64,000 bases of DNA, taken from NCBI RefSeq assembly GCF_014203595.1, contig NZ_JACHJK010000001.1, forward strand, positions 808,582-872,581. The letters are read 5' to 3'. Positions within the stretch are counted from its first letter, which is position 1; the number at the start of each line of letters is the position of its first letter. A program made the position numbers and the translations under genes. Source of the stretch: Streptomyces echinatus (GTDB lineage: Bacteria > Actinomycetota > Actinomycetes > Streptomycetales > Streptomycetaceae). Of the stretch, positions 8,509 to 17,200 are shown in pieces. The notes beneath the pieces were generated by a model, which made no database searches, was not told the origin of the DNA, and saw nothing but the letters and a program-made list of their open reading frames with translations.

Positions 8509-9567
8509 ATGAAGGTCGTAGTGGTGGGCGCCGGATACGCGGGCACGTTCGCGGCGAACCGGGTGGCCAAGAAGGTGAGGGGCGCCGAGGTCACGGTGGT
8601 CAACGCGCGGCCCGAGTTCGTGGAGCGCATCCGGCTGCACCAGCGGATCGCCGGGACGGCCGCCGCCGCGACGCCGCTCACCTCCATGCTGCGGGCCGGC
8701 GTCGCCTCGCGGATCGGCACCGTCGAGAAGATCGGCGACGGCACCGTCCTCCTCGACGACGGCGAGAGCCTCGGCTTCGACCACCTCTTCCTGGCCGTGG
8801 GCAGCACGGTGCGCCCCCTCGCGGGCACGGTCCCGGTCGGCACGTGGGAAGGGGCGGAGCGGGCACGGACGGCGCTCGCCGCACTGCCCGCGGGTAGCAC
8901 GGTGACGGTGGTCGGGGGTGGTCCGACGGGCATCGAGACGGCGGCCGAGGTCGCCGACGCCCGTCCCGGCGTCCGGGTCCGGCTCATCGGGTCGTCGGTC
9001 GCCGCATGCCTCTCCGGCGGGGCACGGCAGCGGGCGCTCGCCGCCCTGTCCCGGCTCGGCGTCGAGGTCGTCGACGACGGGGTCGAGGAGGCGGCCGACG
9101 GGGTCCTGCGGCTGCGGTCGGGCCGGGAGGTCCCCTCCGCCCTGACCCTGTGGGCGATCGTGGAGGGCGTCCCCGAACTGGCGGCGCGCAGCGGCCTCGA
9201 CGTCGACGCGGAGGGCCGTGTCGTCGTGGACGCGTACCTGCGCAGCGTCACCGACCAGCGGATCTTCGCCGTGGGTGACTGCGCGGGGGTGGCCGGGTCC
9301 CGCTTCGGCTGCCAGACCGCCGCCCCGCAGGCCCGTGCCGCGGCCGACGCCCTGGCCCGGCTGGCCGAGGGCCGCGAGCCCGAGCCGTACGCCCTGCGCT
9401 ACGTGGCCCGGTGCGTCAGCCTCGGGCGCAAGGACGCGGTCGCGCAGTTCACCCACCCCGACGACTCCCTCAAGGAGAGCTACCTCAAGGGCGGCACCGC
9501 GGTGGCGTTCAAGAGGATCGTCTACACCGGCACGAAGTACGGCTCCCGCAAGGCGATCGGCGCCTGA
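8509..9567 (+). CDS. NAD(P)/FAD-dependent oxidoreductase, NDH-2-like
   Basis: The protein has 352 residues from ATG 8509, after GAGGGGAGA. Two dinucleotide motifs are present: VVVGAGYAGTFAANRV at the N-terminus for FAD and VVGGGPTGIETAAEV near residue 135 for NAD(P)H. FAVGDCAG near residue 260 is the C-terminal FAD motif. It is shorter than classical type II NADH dehydrogenases and lacks an obvious membrane helix. It has its own ribosome site and is separated from the ferredoxin by 139 nt, so it may be an independent unit. The probable 6S RNA follows it. From memory, S. coelicolor has its 6S-like RNA beside a comparable oxidoreductase gene. Confidence 0.8.
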   Translation: MKVVVVGAGYAGTFAANRVAKKVRGAEVTVVNARPEFVERIRLHQRIAGTAAAATPLTSMLRAGVASRIGTVEKIGDGTVLLDDGESLGFDHLFLAVGSTVRPLAGTVPVGTWEGAERARTALAALPAGSTVTVVGGGPTGIETAAEVADARPGVRVRLIGSSVAACLSGGARQRALAALSRLGVEVVDDGVEEAADGVLRLRSGREVPSALTLWAIVEGVPELAARSGLDVDAEGRVVVDAYLRSVTDQRIFAVGDCAGVAGSRFGCQTAAPQARAAADALARLAEGREPEPYALRYVARCVSLGRKDAVAQFTHPDDSLKESYLKGGTAVAFKRIVYTGTKYGSRKAIGA

Positions 9568-9771
9568 CCCCGCCGGCCCGGCCCGCCGGGGCCTCTGGTC
9601 CGGATCCCGCTCGGCTCCAGGGCCCTGGCACCGTCCCGCCACTCGCGGCTCCGCTCGAACGAGGGGCCCCACCGGCCGACGGCGCGGGATGCACCTCCAC
9701 CGATCGGGTGAGGTGGCAAATGGTCGGAATTGGCGGGTTCTGTCAGGGAAGTGCGGTCTATCCTGAAAGCA

Positions 9772-9956
9772 GCCTACGAGGCGAGTGAGGGAGTCCGACC
9801 GGAGTAGCCGACTCGGGCGAGACGCGCAAGCATCCGCCGGTGCCGACAGCGACGGTAGGGCTGAGAGGCCGGAAGGCAGTAGCAAGGCCCGACGGCGACC
9901 CCCATGACCTGATCCGGACCATGCCGGCGAAGGGAACCCGTCTCGTAGGTCTTTTT
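9772..9956 (+). ncRNA. ssrS: Probable 6S RNA
   Basis: The 436 nt between 9567 and 10004 contain no protein with normal codon bias. CCTACGAG at 9773-9780 pairs perfectly with CTCGTAGG at 9942-9949, directly followed by TCTTTTT, so a transcript of about 185 nt would close on itself and terminate. Inside, GTCCG/CGGAC and CGGGC/GCCCG segments occur in nested order, consistent with a long interrupted rod. Length, rod shape and position fit 6S RNA, which binds RNA polymerase in stationary phase. A TATCCT -10 box (9759-9764) lies at the right distance upstream. The identity is inferred; another structured small RNA is possible. Confidence 0.6.
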
Positions 9957-10003
9957 CGTGTCCGCTTCACCCTCGCCCCCTGTACTACGGGGGTGCGCGG
10001 AGT

Positions 10004-10624
10004 TCACGGCCGGCCGGACGGCTCCGCCAGGTCGATCAGACGGCACACCGTCTCGATGTCGATCTTCACCTGGGCGATGGAGGCGCGGCCGGAGAGCCAG
10101 GTGATCAGGGCCGAGTGCCAGGTGTGCTCGATGACCCGGACCGCGGAGAGCTGCTCGGGACCGGGGTCCTCCAGCCCGATCGCGTCCAGGATGATCGCCG
10201 TGGTCTGCCGCGAGACCTGGTCGACCTCGGGCGAGACACTGCGGTCGGCGAAGGTGAGGGCGCGGACCATCGCGTCGGCCAGGTGCGGCTCCCGCTGCAG
10301 CGCACGGAAGGCGCGCATCAGGGTCACCGCGACCCGCTCGGCGGCCGTGTCACCCGCGGGAGGCTTCTTGCGCAGGGTGCCGTGCATGTGCTCCAGCTGG
10401 TCCTGCATGGTGGCGACCAGCAGATGCACCTTCGACGGGAAGTAGCGGTACAGCGTGCCGAGGGCCACCTGGGAGGACTCCGCGACCTCGCGCATCTGCA
10501 CGGCGTCGAAGCCGCCCCTGCTGGCCAGCTGGGCGCTGGCGCGCAGGATCCTGCGGCGGCGCGCCTCCTGCCGCTCGGTGAGGGGCGGGGTGGCCGGACG
10601 CGACGTACTGGCTTCCGCAGGCAT
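10004..10624 (-). CDS. kstR: TetR-family regulator, KstR type
   Basis: The protein has 206 residues from ATG 10624. The helix-turn-helix region (GGFDAVQMREVAESSQVALG, then TLYRYFPSKVHLL) is very close to what I know of mycobacterial KstR, the repressor of cholesterol-catabolism genes that binds a 14-bp TnnAACnnGTTnnA box. The C-terminal ligand domain (HTWHSALITWLSGRASIAQV) also matches that group. Three such boxes occur in this window, one of them in the divergent region 10625-10845. Its usual ligand is a steroid or acyl-CoA thioester. A short C5/G5 hairpin at 9976-9993 may terminate it. The regulator assignment is strong; the gene name is by resemblance. Confidence 0.8.
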   Translation of the reverse strand: MPAEASTSRPATPPLTERQEARRRRILRASAQLASRGGFDAVQMREVAESSQVALGTLYRYFPSKVHLLVATMQDQLEHMHGTLRKKPPAGDTAAERVAVTLMRAFRALQREPHLADAMVRALTFADRSVSPEVDQVSRQTTAIILDAIGLEDPGPEQLSAVRVIEHTWHSALITWLSGRASIAQVKIDIETVCRLIDLAEPSGRP

Positions 10625-10777
10625 GGGTCCCGTTCCGTGACAGTCGGTGAGGGCGTCTGGTGGGGCTCGTGATCAGCCGGCACGGCAGGGCCGCGCGCCG
10701 TGGCGCGAATCACCTGATCCACTGCTCACAGCGCCCCTACCTGCCGGTAGATTCAGAGCCTCTTGAACGATCAAGTC

Positions 10778-10795
10778 TGAAACTTGTTCTAGATT
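10778..10795 (+). promoter_or_regulatory. KstR-type box overlapping -10 of GT operon
   Basis: TGAAACTTGTTCTA (10778-10791) fits TnnAACnnGTTnnA. The final TA starts TAGATT (10790-10795), a good rightward -10 hexamer for the glycosyltransferase operon. Binding would block this promoter. Confidence 0.65.
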
Positions 10796-10845
10796 AGCGT
10801 CCCGTCGTAGTCTCGCGGGACAGTGCAGGCAGAAGGGGGCACGGA

Positions 10846-12264
10846 GTGACCGCTGAGGCCCGGGAAGCGGGTGCCGGCCAGGAACCCGCTGCCGACGGCG
10901 AGCGACCGCTCGACATCGCGCTCCTCACCTATAAGGGGAACCCGTTCTGCGGGGGCCAGGGCGTCTACGTACGGCATCTCTCGCGCGAGCTGGCCCGCCT
11001 CGGACACCGCGTGGACGTCATCGGGTCCCAGCCGTATCCGGTGCTGGACGAGGGCCACCCCGGTCTCACCCTCACCGAGCTGCCCAGCCTCGACCTCTAC
11101 CGCCAGCCCGACCCCTTCCGCACCCCGAAGCGGGACGAATACCGGGACTGGATCGACGCCCTGGAAGTCGGGACCATGTGGACCGGCGGCTTCCCCGAGC
11201 CGCTGACCTTCTCCCTGCGCGCCCGCCGGCATCTGCGCGCGCGACGCGGCGAGTTCGACGTCGTCCACGACAACCAGACCCTGGGCTACGGCCTGCTGGG
11301 CGACATCGGCGCGCCCCTGGTCACCACGGTCCACCACCCCATCACCGTGGACCGGCAGCTGGAGCTGGACGCGGCCGGCACCTGGCAGCGCCGCTACTCG
11401 GTGCGCCGCTGGTACGCCTTCACCCGCATGCAGAAGCGCGTCGCCCGCCGGCTGCCCTCGGTCCTCACCGTCTCCGGCACCTCGCGCCAGGAGATCGTGG
11501 ACCACCTCGGCGTCCGCGGCGAGCGGATCCACGTGGTCCACATCGGCGCCGACACCGACCTGTTCGCGCCGAATCCGGCCGTCCCCGAGGTGCCCGGCCG
11601 GATCGTCACCACCTCCAGCGCGGACGTGCCGCTCAAGGGGCTGGTGTTCCTCGTGGAGGCGCTCGCCAAGGTGCGCACCGAGCACCCGGCCGCCCACCTC
11701 GTCGTCGTCGGCAAGCGCCCGCAGGAGGGCCCGGTCGCGCAGGCGATCGAGCGGTACGGCCTCGAAGGCGCCGTCGACTTCGTCAAGGGCATCTCCGACG
11801 CCGAACTGGTCGACCTGATCCGCTCCGCCGAGGTGGCCTGCGTGCCCTCCCTCTACGAGGGCTTCTCGCTGCCCGCCGCCGAGGCCATGGCCACCGGCAC
11901 CCCGCTGGCCGCCACCACCGGCGGTGCGATCCCCGAGGTCGCGGGGCGTGACGGCGAGACCTGTCTGGCCGTACCCGCCGGCGACGCGGGCGCGCTGGCC
12001 GCCGCCCTGGGCCGGCTGCTGGGCGACCCGGAGCTGCGGGCGCGGCTCGGCCGGGCCGGCCGCGAGCGGGTGCTGCGGAAGTTCACCTGGGCCCGCGCCG
12101 CGGAGGGAACCGTGGCCCACTACCGCGAGGCCATCGCCCGCTCCGCGGGCTCCCACCCGTCCAAGGCCCCGTCACCGAGCCGCTCCGCGGCCCGGACCCC
12201 CGGCCGCTCCGCGGCCCCGGCAAGTGTTGCAGGCGTCTCCTCCGAAAGCAGGGCCACGTGCTGA
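10846..12264 (+). CDS. Glycosyltransferase family 4
   Basis: The gene starts at GTG 10846 and encodes 472 residues. The N-terminal acceptor domain opens with LLTYKGNPFCGGQGVYVRH, typical of GT4 enzymes with a glycine-rich loop. The C-terminal GT-B half carries TTSSADVPLKGL and the E-x7-E motif EGFSLPAAEAMATG that binds the nucleotide sugar. The last 45 residues are a Ser/Pro/Ala-rich tail with no counterpart in the fold. It overlaps the methyltransferase by 7 nt, forming a three-gene operon with it and the toroid protein. A KstR-type box sits at its promoter. The acceptor is unknown; lipid glycosylation is plausible. Confidence 0.85.
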   Translation: MTAEAREAGAGQEPAADGERPLDIALLTYKGNPFCGGQGVYVRHLSRELARLGHRVDVIGSQPYPVLDEGHPGLTLTELPSLDLYRQPDPFRTPKRDEYRDWIDALEVGTMWTGGFPEPLTFSLRARRHLRARRGEFDVVHDNQTLGYGLLGDIGAPLVTTVHHPITVDRQLELDAAGTWQRRYSVRRWYAFTRMQKRVARRLPSVLTVSGTSRQEIVDHLGVRGERIHVVHIGADTDLFAPNPAVPEVPGRIVTTSSADVPLKGLVFLVEALAKVRTEHPAAHLVVVGKRPQEGPVAQAIERYGLEGAVDFVKGISDAELVDLIRSAEVACVPSLYEGFSLPAAEAMATGTPLAATTGGAIPEVAGRDGETCLAVPAGDAGALAAALGRLLGDPELRARLGRAGRERVLRKFTWARAAEGTVAHYREAIARSAGSHPSKAPSPSRSAARTPGRSAAPASVAGVSSESRATC

Positions 12265-13010
12265 CCGTCGACTTCTCCCGGTTCCCGCTCGCCCCGGGCG
12301 ACCGTGTCCTGGACCTCGGCTGCGGGGCCGGGCGGCACGCCTTCGAGTGTTACCGGCGCGGTGCCCAGGTCGTGGCCCTCGACCAGAACGCCGAGGAGAT
12401 CCGCGAGGTCGCCAAGTGGTTCGCGGCGATGAAGGAGGCCGGCGAGGCCCCGGAGGGCGCCACCGCCACGGCCATGGAGGGCGACGCCCTCGCCCTGCCG
12501 TTCCCGGACGACTCCTTCGACGTCGTCATCATCTCCGAGGTGATGGAGCACATCCCCGACGACAAGGGCGTGCTCGCGGAGATGGTGCGCGTGCTCAAGC
12601 CGGGCGGCCGCATCGCGATCACCGTGCCGCGCTACGGCCCCGAGAAGGTCTGCTGGGCGCTGTCCGACGCCTACCACGAGGTCGAGGGCGGCCACATCCG
12701 CATCTACAAGGCCGACGAGCTGGTCGGGAAGGTCCGCGAGGCGGGCCTGAAGCCGTACGGCTCCCACCACGCGCACGCGCTGCACTCGCCGTACTGGTGG
12801 CTGAAGTGCGCGTTCGGCGTCGACAACGACAAGGCGCTGCCGGTGCGGGCGTATCACAAGCTGCTGGTCTGGGACATCATGAAGAAGCCGCTCGCCACGC
12901 GGGTCGCCGAGCAGGCGCTGAACCCGCTGATCGGCAAGAGCTTCGTGGTCTACGCGACCAAGCCGCACCTGCCGCGGCTCGCCGAGACCGACGGGGTGGC
13001 CGCCAAGTGA
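12258..13010 (+). CDS. Class I SAM-dependent methyltransferase
   Basis: The protein has 250 residues from GTG 12258, overlapping the glycosyltransferase stop. Motif I is VLDLGCGAGRHAFE near residue 17, motif II around VVALDQNAEEI, and the post-motif VVIISEVMEHIPD is typical of Methyltransf_11 enzymes acting on lipids, quinones or sugars. The C-terminal half (SPYWWLKCAFG) is longer than the minimal fold and may bind substrate. Its stop overlaps the next start as GTGA. The three genes probably modify one molecule in sequence. Confidence 0.85.
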   Translation: MLTVDFSRFPLAPGDRVLDLGCGAGRHAFECYRRGAQVVALDQNAEEIREVAKWFAAMKEAGEAPEGATATAMEGDALALPFPDDSFDVVIISEVMEHIPDDKGVLAEMVRVLKPGGRIAITVPRYGPEKVCWALSDAYHEVEGGHIRIYKADELVGKVREAGLKPYGSHHAHALHSPYWWLKCAFGVDNDKALPVRAYHKLLVWDIMKKPLATRVAEQALNPLIGKSFVVYATKPHLPRLAETDGVAAK

Positions 13011-14074
13011 CCACCCCCCGGACAGAACACCTCGTCCTGCCCGGGGTCCTCACCGCCGGGCAGGCCGCCGCGACCGTCGCCGGCATCCTCTCCGTGCAGC
13101 GGGAGGACGGTGCGATCCCGTGGTTCCGCGGCCACCACCTGGACCCCTGGGACCACACCGAGGCCGCCATGGCCCTGGACGCGGCCGGCGAACACGAGGC
13201 CGCCGAGCGGGCGTACGGCTGGCTCGCCCGGCACCAGAACGAGGACGGCTCCTGGTACGCCGCCTACGCCGACGGCGCCCACGACGACGTCACCGACCGC
13301 GCCCGCGAGTCCAACTTCGTCGCCTACATAGCCGTCGGCGTCTGGCACCACTACCTGTCCACGGGCGACGACACGTTCCTGGACCGCATGTGGCCGACCG
13401 TCTACGCCGCCGTCGAGTGGGTGCTGCGGCTGCAGCAGCCCGGCGGGCAGATCGGCTGGCGGCGCGAGGACGACGGCACGCCCACGGCCGACGCCCTGCT
13501 CACCGGCAGCTCCTCCGTCCACCACGCGCTGCGCTGTGCCCTCGCGATCGCCGAGCAGCGCGAAGAGCCCCAGCCGGACTGGGAGCTGGCGGCCGGAGCG
13601 CTGCGCCACGCGATCCGCCGGCACCCGGAGCGCTTCCTCGACAAGGACCGCTACTCGATGGACTGGTACTACCCGGTCCTCGGCGGCGCCCTGACCGGCA
13701 CGGAGGCCAAGGCCCGCATCGAGGAGTCCTGGGACCGTTTCGTCGTCCCCGGCCTCGGCGTGCGCTGCGTGATCCCCAACCCCTGGGTGACCGGCGGCGA
13801 GTCCAGCGAACTCGCCCTGGCCCTGTGGGCGGTCGGGGAGTCCGACCGGGCCCTGGAGATCCTCCAGTCCATCCAGCACCTGCGCGACCCGGAGACGGGC
13901 CTGTACTGGACGGGGTACGTCTTCGACGACGACGCCGTCTGGCCCCGCGAGCTGACCACCTGGACGGCCGGATCCCTGCTCCTGGCCGTGGCCGCGCTGG
14001 GCGGCCACGAGGCCACGTGCGCGGTCTTCGGCGGCGAGCACCTGCCCGCCGGCCTGGACCCGGACTGCTGCTGA
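13007..14074 (+). CDS. Prenyltransferase/squalene-cyclase-like alpha-toroid protein
   Basis: GTG 13007 overlaps the methyltransferase stop, giving 355 residues; a much longer upstream reading is out of context. Helical pairs with repeated aromatic and acidic motifs (GAIPWFRGHHLDPWDHTEAA, RHQNEDGSWYAAY, DPETGLYWTGYVFDDD) match the alpha-alpha toroid of prenyltransferase and squalene-oxidase repeat proteins. QNEDGSW in particular resembles a QW motif. No signal peptide is seen. It is annotated in other streptomycetes as a prenyltransferase, but catalysis is not evident from the sequence, and a glycosidase-like toroid (GH-type) is an alternative. It ends in a strong bidirectional terminator region. 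Confidence 0.7.
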   Translation: MTTPRTEHLVLPGVLTAGQAAATVAGILSVQREDGAIPWFRGHHLDPWDHTEAAMALDAAGEHEAAERAYGWLARHQNEDGSWYAAYADGAHDDVTDRARESNFVAYIAVGVWHHYLSTGDDTFLDRMWPTVYAAVEWVLRLQQPGGQIGWRREDDGTPTADALLTGSSSVHHALRCALAIAEQREEPQPDWELAAGALRHAIRRHPERFLDKDRYSMDWYYPVLGGALTGTEAKARIEESWDRFVVPGLGVRCVIPNPWVTGGESSELALALWAVGESDRALEILQSIQHLRDPETGLYWTGYVFDDDAVWPRELTTWTAGSLLLAVAALGGHEATCAVFGGEHLPAGLDPDCC

Positions 14075-14102
14075 GCGCTCCGCGGGGCGCCACGACGGGC
14101 CG

Positions 14103-14171
14103 GACGGGCCGGTTTCCGGCTGCCCGGCCCGTCGGCCGGCCGCGCGGTTCCCCGCGCCCCCGCGGGGGCGC
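14103..14171. terminator. Two hairpins in convergent intergenic region
   Basis: A 10-bp perfect stem (14103-14112 with 14124-14133, 11-nt loop) is followed by GCGCCCCC-GC-GGGGGCGC (14154-14171). They serve the toroid gene and the convergent membrane-protein gene. Confidence 0.65.
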
Positions 14172-14172
14172 T

Positions 14173-14463
14173 TCAGTGCCGGTGCATCCGGTTGGCGACG
14201 GCGTGGCCGACGAAGAGGTAGACCACGGCGGCGAGGCCGTATCCGGCGACCACCCGGGCCCACGCCTCGTCGAACGTGAAGAGGTCGTGCGACCAGCCGG
14301 CCAGCCAGGAGGCCGCGTCGTGGACGAACTGGACCAGGCTGTTGGCCCGGTTCGCGTCCAGCAGGTACATCAGAATCCAGAGGCCGAGTATGAAGGCCAT
14401 GACGTCGGCGACGACGGCGATGACCGTCCCCGCCTGATTCGCGCCAGTGCGATATCGAGACAT
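14173..14463 (-). CDS. Small two-helix membrane protein
   Basis: The protein has 96 residues from ATG 14463, with GAAGGG five bases upstream. It has two clear membrane helices, near residues 12-34 (TVIAVVADVMAFILGLWILM) and 66-84 (VVAGYGLAAVVYLFVGH), with a hydrophilic loop containing LLDANRANSLVQF between them. The C-terminus is basic (ANRMHRH). It is conserved in form with small Streptomyces integral membrane proteins of unknown function. It is divergent from the lipoprotein gene, with 139 nt between the starts. Confidence 0.7.
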   Translation of the reverse strand: MSRYRTGANQAGTVIAVVADVMAFILGLWILMYLLDANRANSLVQFVHDAASWLAGWSHDLFTFDEAWARVVAGYGLAAVVYLFVGHAVANRMHRH

Positions 14464-14602
14464 GCCCTTCGGATTGCCGCTTCCGCGGCGGTGAAACAGC
14501 GCCGGGCACCCGCATGGCGTCCCCCGAGTGGCGCATCCCTCCACCCCGGGCGAGGCTGCCGGAGGAAGCAGACCGCTCGGGGAGGATCCGTCGGAGGACC
14601 AC

Positions 14603-15175
14603 GTGCCCGTACCGATACGGCGCCTCTTCGTGGCGCTCACCCTGTGCTGTGCCCTGGTGGCCGGAGCCACCGCCTGCGGCAGCGAGAAGAGCAGTGCGAA
14701 GGACACCGCGGCGGCGCAAGCCGTACCCGCCGCCGACTCACCCAGCCCGTCCGCGTCACCGTCCGCCGAGCGCCAGAAGCTCGCCAAGACCCGGTTCGTG
14801 GCGAACGCGGGCCTCGCGGCGGGCGCGACCTACCAGTGGATCGTGAAGCCCTGGAAGGCCGGCAAGTTCAAGAAGGGCGCCAAGGGCCGCAGGACCGCCC
14901 TGATCAAGGCCGGTCTCGCCGGCGCCTTCGCCTACAACAGGCTCAAGGCGGCCCAGAAGAACGCCCAGGGCGATCCGCTGCTCTCCAAGGCCATCGCGCC
15001 GCTGAGCGCCGGCATCGACAGCCTGAAGAACCTGCCGTCCAAGCTCCGCAAGGGCGACGGGGACGCGGCGAGTTCGTTCGACGACATCATCGGCAAGGTC
15101 AAGGGCGCGGGCCAGGACGCCGGTGCCCCGGTCAAGGACCAGGTGCCCTCCGGCTCCCAGCTCGCCAAGGGCTAG
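14603..15175 (+). CDS. Predicted lipoprotein
   Basis: GTG 14603 is chosen because GGAGG lies at 14593-14597; an ATG at 14528 would place 25 hydrophilic residues before the signal. Residues 1-24 form a lipoprotein signal peptide ending in GATAC-G, where the cysteine is the expected lipidated residue. A Ser/Pro/Ala-rich spacer follows, then a basic helical body (KPWKAGKFKKGAKGRRTALI) with short repeats. The 190-residue protein has no family I recognise. Anchored outside the membrane, its positively charged region could contact teichoic acids or DNA. It converges on the LLM gene with a 7-nt gap. Confidence 0.75.
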   Translation: MPVPIRRLFVALTLCCALVAGATACGSEKSSAKDTAAAQAVPAADSPSPSASPSAERQKLAKTRFVANAGLAAGATYQWIVKPWKAGKFKKGAKGRRTALIKAGLAGAFAYNRLKAAQKNAQGDPLLSKAIAPLSAGIDSLKNLPSKLRKGDGDAASSFDDIIGKVKGAGQDAGAPVKDQVPSGSQLAKG

Positions 15176-15182
15176 GCGGCGG

Positions 15183-16193
15183 TCAGGAGTTCAGCTCCGC
15201 CAGCACCCGGAGGGTGTGCGGGTCCGGTGACAGGGCCAGCAGGTCCGTCACCGGGCCCGCTCGCCACGACTCCAGCCGCTCCGCGATGCGTTCGCGCGGA
15301 CCGACCAGGGAGATCTCGTCGGCGAAGGCGTCCGGGACGGCCAGCACGGCCTCCTCCCGGCGCCCGGCCAGGAACAGCTCCTGGACGCGGCGGGCCTGCT
15401 CTTCGTAGCCCATGCGGGCCATCAGGTCGGCGTGGAAGTTGCGCGCCGCGTGGCCCATCCCGCCGATGTAGAAGCCGAGCATGGCCTTGACGGGCAGCAG
15501 CCCCTCGGCGACGTCGTCACACACCTTCACCCTGGCCAGCGGAGCGACCGTGAATCCCGCGGGCAACTCCCGTACCGCGTCCCCGTACACCCCGGGCCGG
15601 TTCGGCGCCCAGTACAGCGGCAGCCAGCCGTCGGCGATCCGGACGGTCTGGGCGACGTTCCTCGGCCCCTCGGCGCCGAGCAGGACCGGGAGGCCGGGGC
15701 GCAGGGGATGCGTGATCGATCTGAGCGGCTTGCCGAGGCCGGTGCCGTCCGGGCCGCGGTAGGGCAGGGGATGGAACCGCCCGTCCACGGTGACCGGCGC
15801 GTCCCGGCGCAGCACCTGGCGTACGACGTCCACGTACTCCCGGGTCGCGGTCAGCGGCGACTTCGGGAACGGGCGGCCGTACCAGCCCTCCACCACCTGG
15901 GGCCCGGAGAGCCCGAGTCCGAGCAGCACGCGTCCGCCGGAGAGGTGGTCCAGCGTGAGCGCGTGCATCGCGGTGGCGGCCGGCGACCGCGCGGCCATCT
16001 GGGCGACCGCCGTGCCCAGCCTGATCGTCGACGTCCGCGCGGCGATCCAGGTCAGCGGGGTGAAGGCGTCCGAGCCCCAGGACTCGGCCGTCCACACGGA
16101 GGCGTAGCCGAGCCGTTCCGCCTCCTGGGCGAGCGCCACATGGCCGGCGTCCGGACCGCGTCCCCAGTAGCCGAGTGCGAGACCGAGCCGCAT
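15183..16193 (-). CDS. LLM-class F420-dependent oxidoreductase
   Basis: The protein has 336 residues from ATG 16193, with GGAGG at 16198-16202. The N-terminus MRLGLALGYWGRGPDAGHVA and the segments AESWGSDAFTPLTWIAART and GRVLLGLGLSGPQVVEGWYG are characteristic of luciferase-like monooxygenase folds that use F420 in actinobacteria. It is probably cytoplasmic. A perfect 15-bp palindrome ends next to the ribosome site, so a regulator bound there would block transcription or initiation. Similar enzymes act in catabolism of lipids and steroids; the substrate is not predictable. Confidence 0.85.
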   Translation of the reverse strand: MRLGLALGYWGRGPDAGHVALAQEAERLGYASVWTAESWGSDAFTPLTWIAARTSTIRLGTAVAQMAARSPAATAMHALTLDHLSGGRVLLGLGLSGPQVVEGWYGRPFPKSPLTATREYVDVVRQVLRRDAPVTVDGRFHPLPYRGPDGTGLGKPLRSITHPLRPGLPVLLGAEGPRNVAQTVRIADGWLPLYWAPNRPGVYGDAVRELPAGFTVAPLARVKVCDDVAEGLLPVKAMLGFYIGGMGHAARNFHADLMARMGYEEQARRVQELFLAGRREEAVLAVPDAFADEISLVGPRERIAERLESWRAGPVTDLLALSPDPHTLRVLAELNS

Positions 16194-16202
16194 ACGCGCC
16201 TC

Positions 16203-16217
16203 CTGACGATTCGTCAG
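16203..16217. promoter_or_regulatory. Perfect CTGACG palindrome before LLM gene
   Basis: CTGACGATTCGTCAG has 7-bp perfect arms around a central T. It touches the ribosome site of the leftward LLM gene and is the best copy of the five-site family. Confidence 0.65.
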
Positions 16218-16295
16218 TTCACAGCAGGGAGGCGACTGTACGGCAACGGCCCCCCGCCCGGAAGGGCGAGGGGCCGGTACGGCGGTGTGCGGGGC

Positions 16296-17117
16296 TCAGC
16301 CGCGCTGGATGCCGGAGGTGTCCTGCAGCACGCCACGGCGGCCGTCCTGGGTCTGCGCGACCAGCGTGGCACCACGCTGCTCGACGGCCAGGTACCAGGT
16401 GCCCGGGGCCAGTTCGGCGATGGGCGACGGCGAACCGTCCTCCGCGAACAGCGGACGGGTCACCGGAACGGCGAACCAGAACGGGGAGAAGTCCCCGGTC
16501 GCGGGCTGCGCCGCCGGGGCGGGCTGCGCCGGAGCACCCGGACCGGCCGGCGGCTGCTGACCGAACGGCTGACCCGGCTGCGGCTGGGCGCCGTACGGCT
16601 GCTGGGGCTGGGCGCCCGGGTAGCCGTAACCACCGGGCGGCTGGGCGCCGTAGGGCTGCGGGGCGGCCGGCTTGGCGGCCGGCACCAGCGGGGCCTGCAG
16701 CGCGGGCAGCAGGGGGGTGGCGATGGCGGCGGCGGCCAGCAGCAGCGCGGCGATGAGGCCGAGGATCAGGCCGGAGCCCGCTCCGACGTCGAACTGGTCG
16801 AACTGGTCGAAGGCGCCCAGCGGATCGATGATCGTCCAGAACGAGGTCCAGGCGGCGAACAGCGTCAGGGCGACACCGACCTGGCCGAGGTCCATTCCGG
16901 CGACCTTGCGAGGCTGCGGGAGGGCGCGGGCGACGACGATCAGGACCGCGCCGACGATTCCACCGACGTACATGCTCATTACCAGGCCCAGGTTGTCCCA
17001 GGCGTTGGGGACGTCCCTGCCGTCGCTGTCGAACGTGCTGAGGAACGACGCGATGAACAGCACCACCGCTGCTCCGATCACCACGCCGTCGCCTCTAGTG
17101 AGGGAGCGGATATTCAC
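16296..17117 (-). CDS. Membrane protein with Pro/Gln-rich linker (DUF5336-like)
   Basis: I place the start at GTG 17117, because AAGGA lies 8 nt upstream; a GTG at 17156 is an alternative. The 273-residue protein has four membrane helices in its first half (VVIGAAVVLFIASFL; LGLVMSMYVGGIVGAVLIVVA; GVALTLFAAWTSFW; GSGLILGLIAALLLAAAAIA). A linker rich in Pro, Gln, Gly and Tyr follows (GAQPPGGYGYPGAQPQQPYG), then a small C-terminal domain ending near DTSGIQRG. The organisation fits DUF5336-type Streptomyces proteins. The linker is collagen- or synapsin-like low complexity and may vary in length between strains. Function is unknown. Confidence 0.7.
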   Translation of the reverse strand: MNIRSLTRGDGVVIGAAVVLFIASFLSTFDSDGRDVPNAWDNLGLVMSMYVGGIVGAVLIVVARALPQPRKVAGMDLGQVGVALTLFAAWTSFWTIIDPLGAFDQFDQFDVGAGSGLILGLIAALLLAAAAIATPLLPALQAPLVPAAKPAAPQPYGAQPPGGYGYPGAQPQQPYGAQPQPGQPFGQQPPAGPGAPAQPAPAAQPATGDFSPFWFAVPVTRPLFAEDGSPSPIAELAPGTWYLAVEQRGATLVAQTQDGRRGVLQDTSGIQRG

Positions 17118-17200
17118 TTCAGGTCCTTCGTAGGTCGTCTCGTCGTCGGTAGACACTACCGTCCGCAAGATCGGGCTGTCCGGCCGGTTCCGCACGCCGG

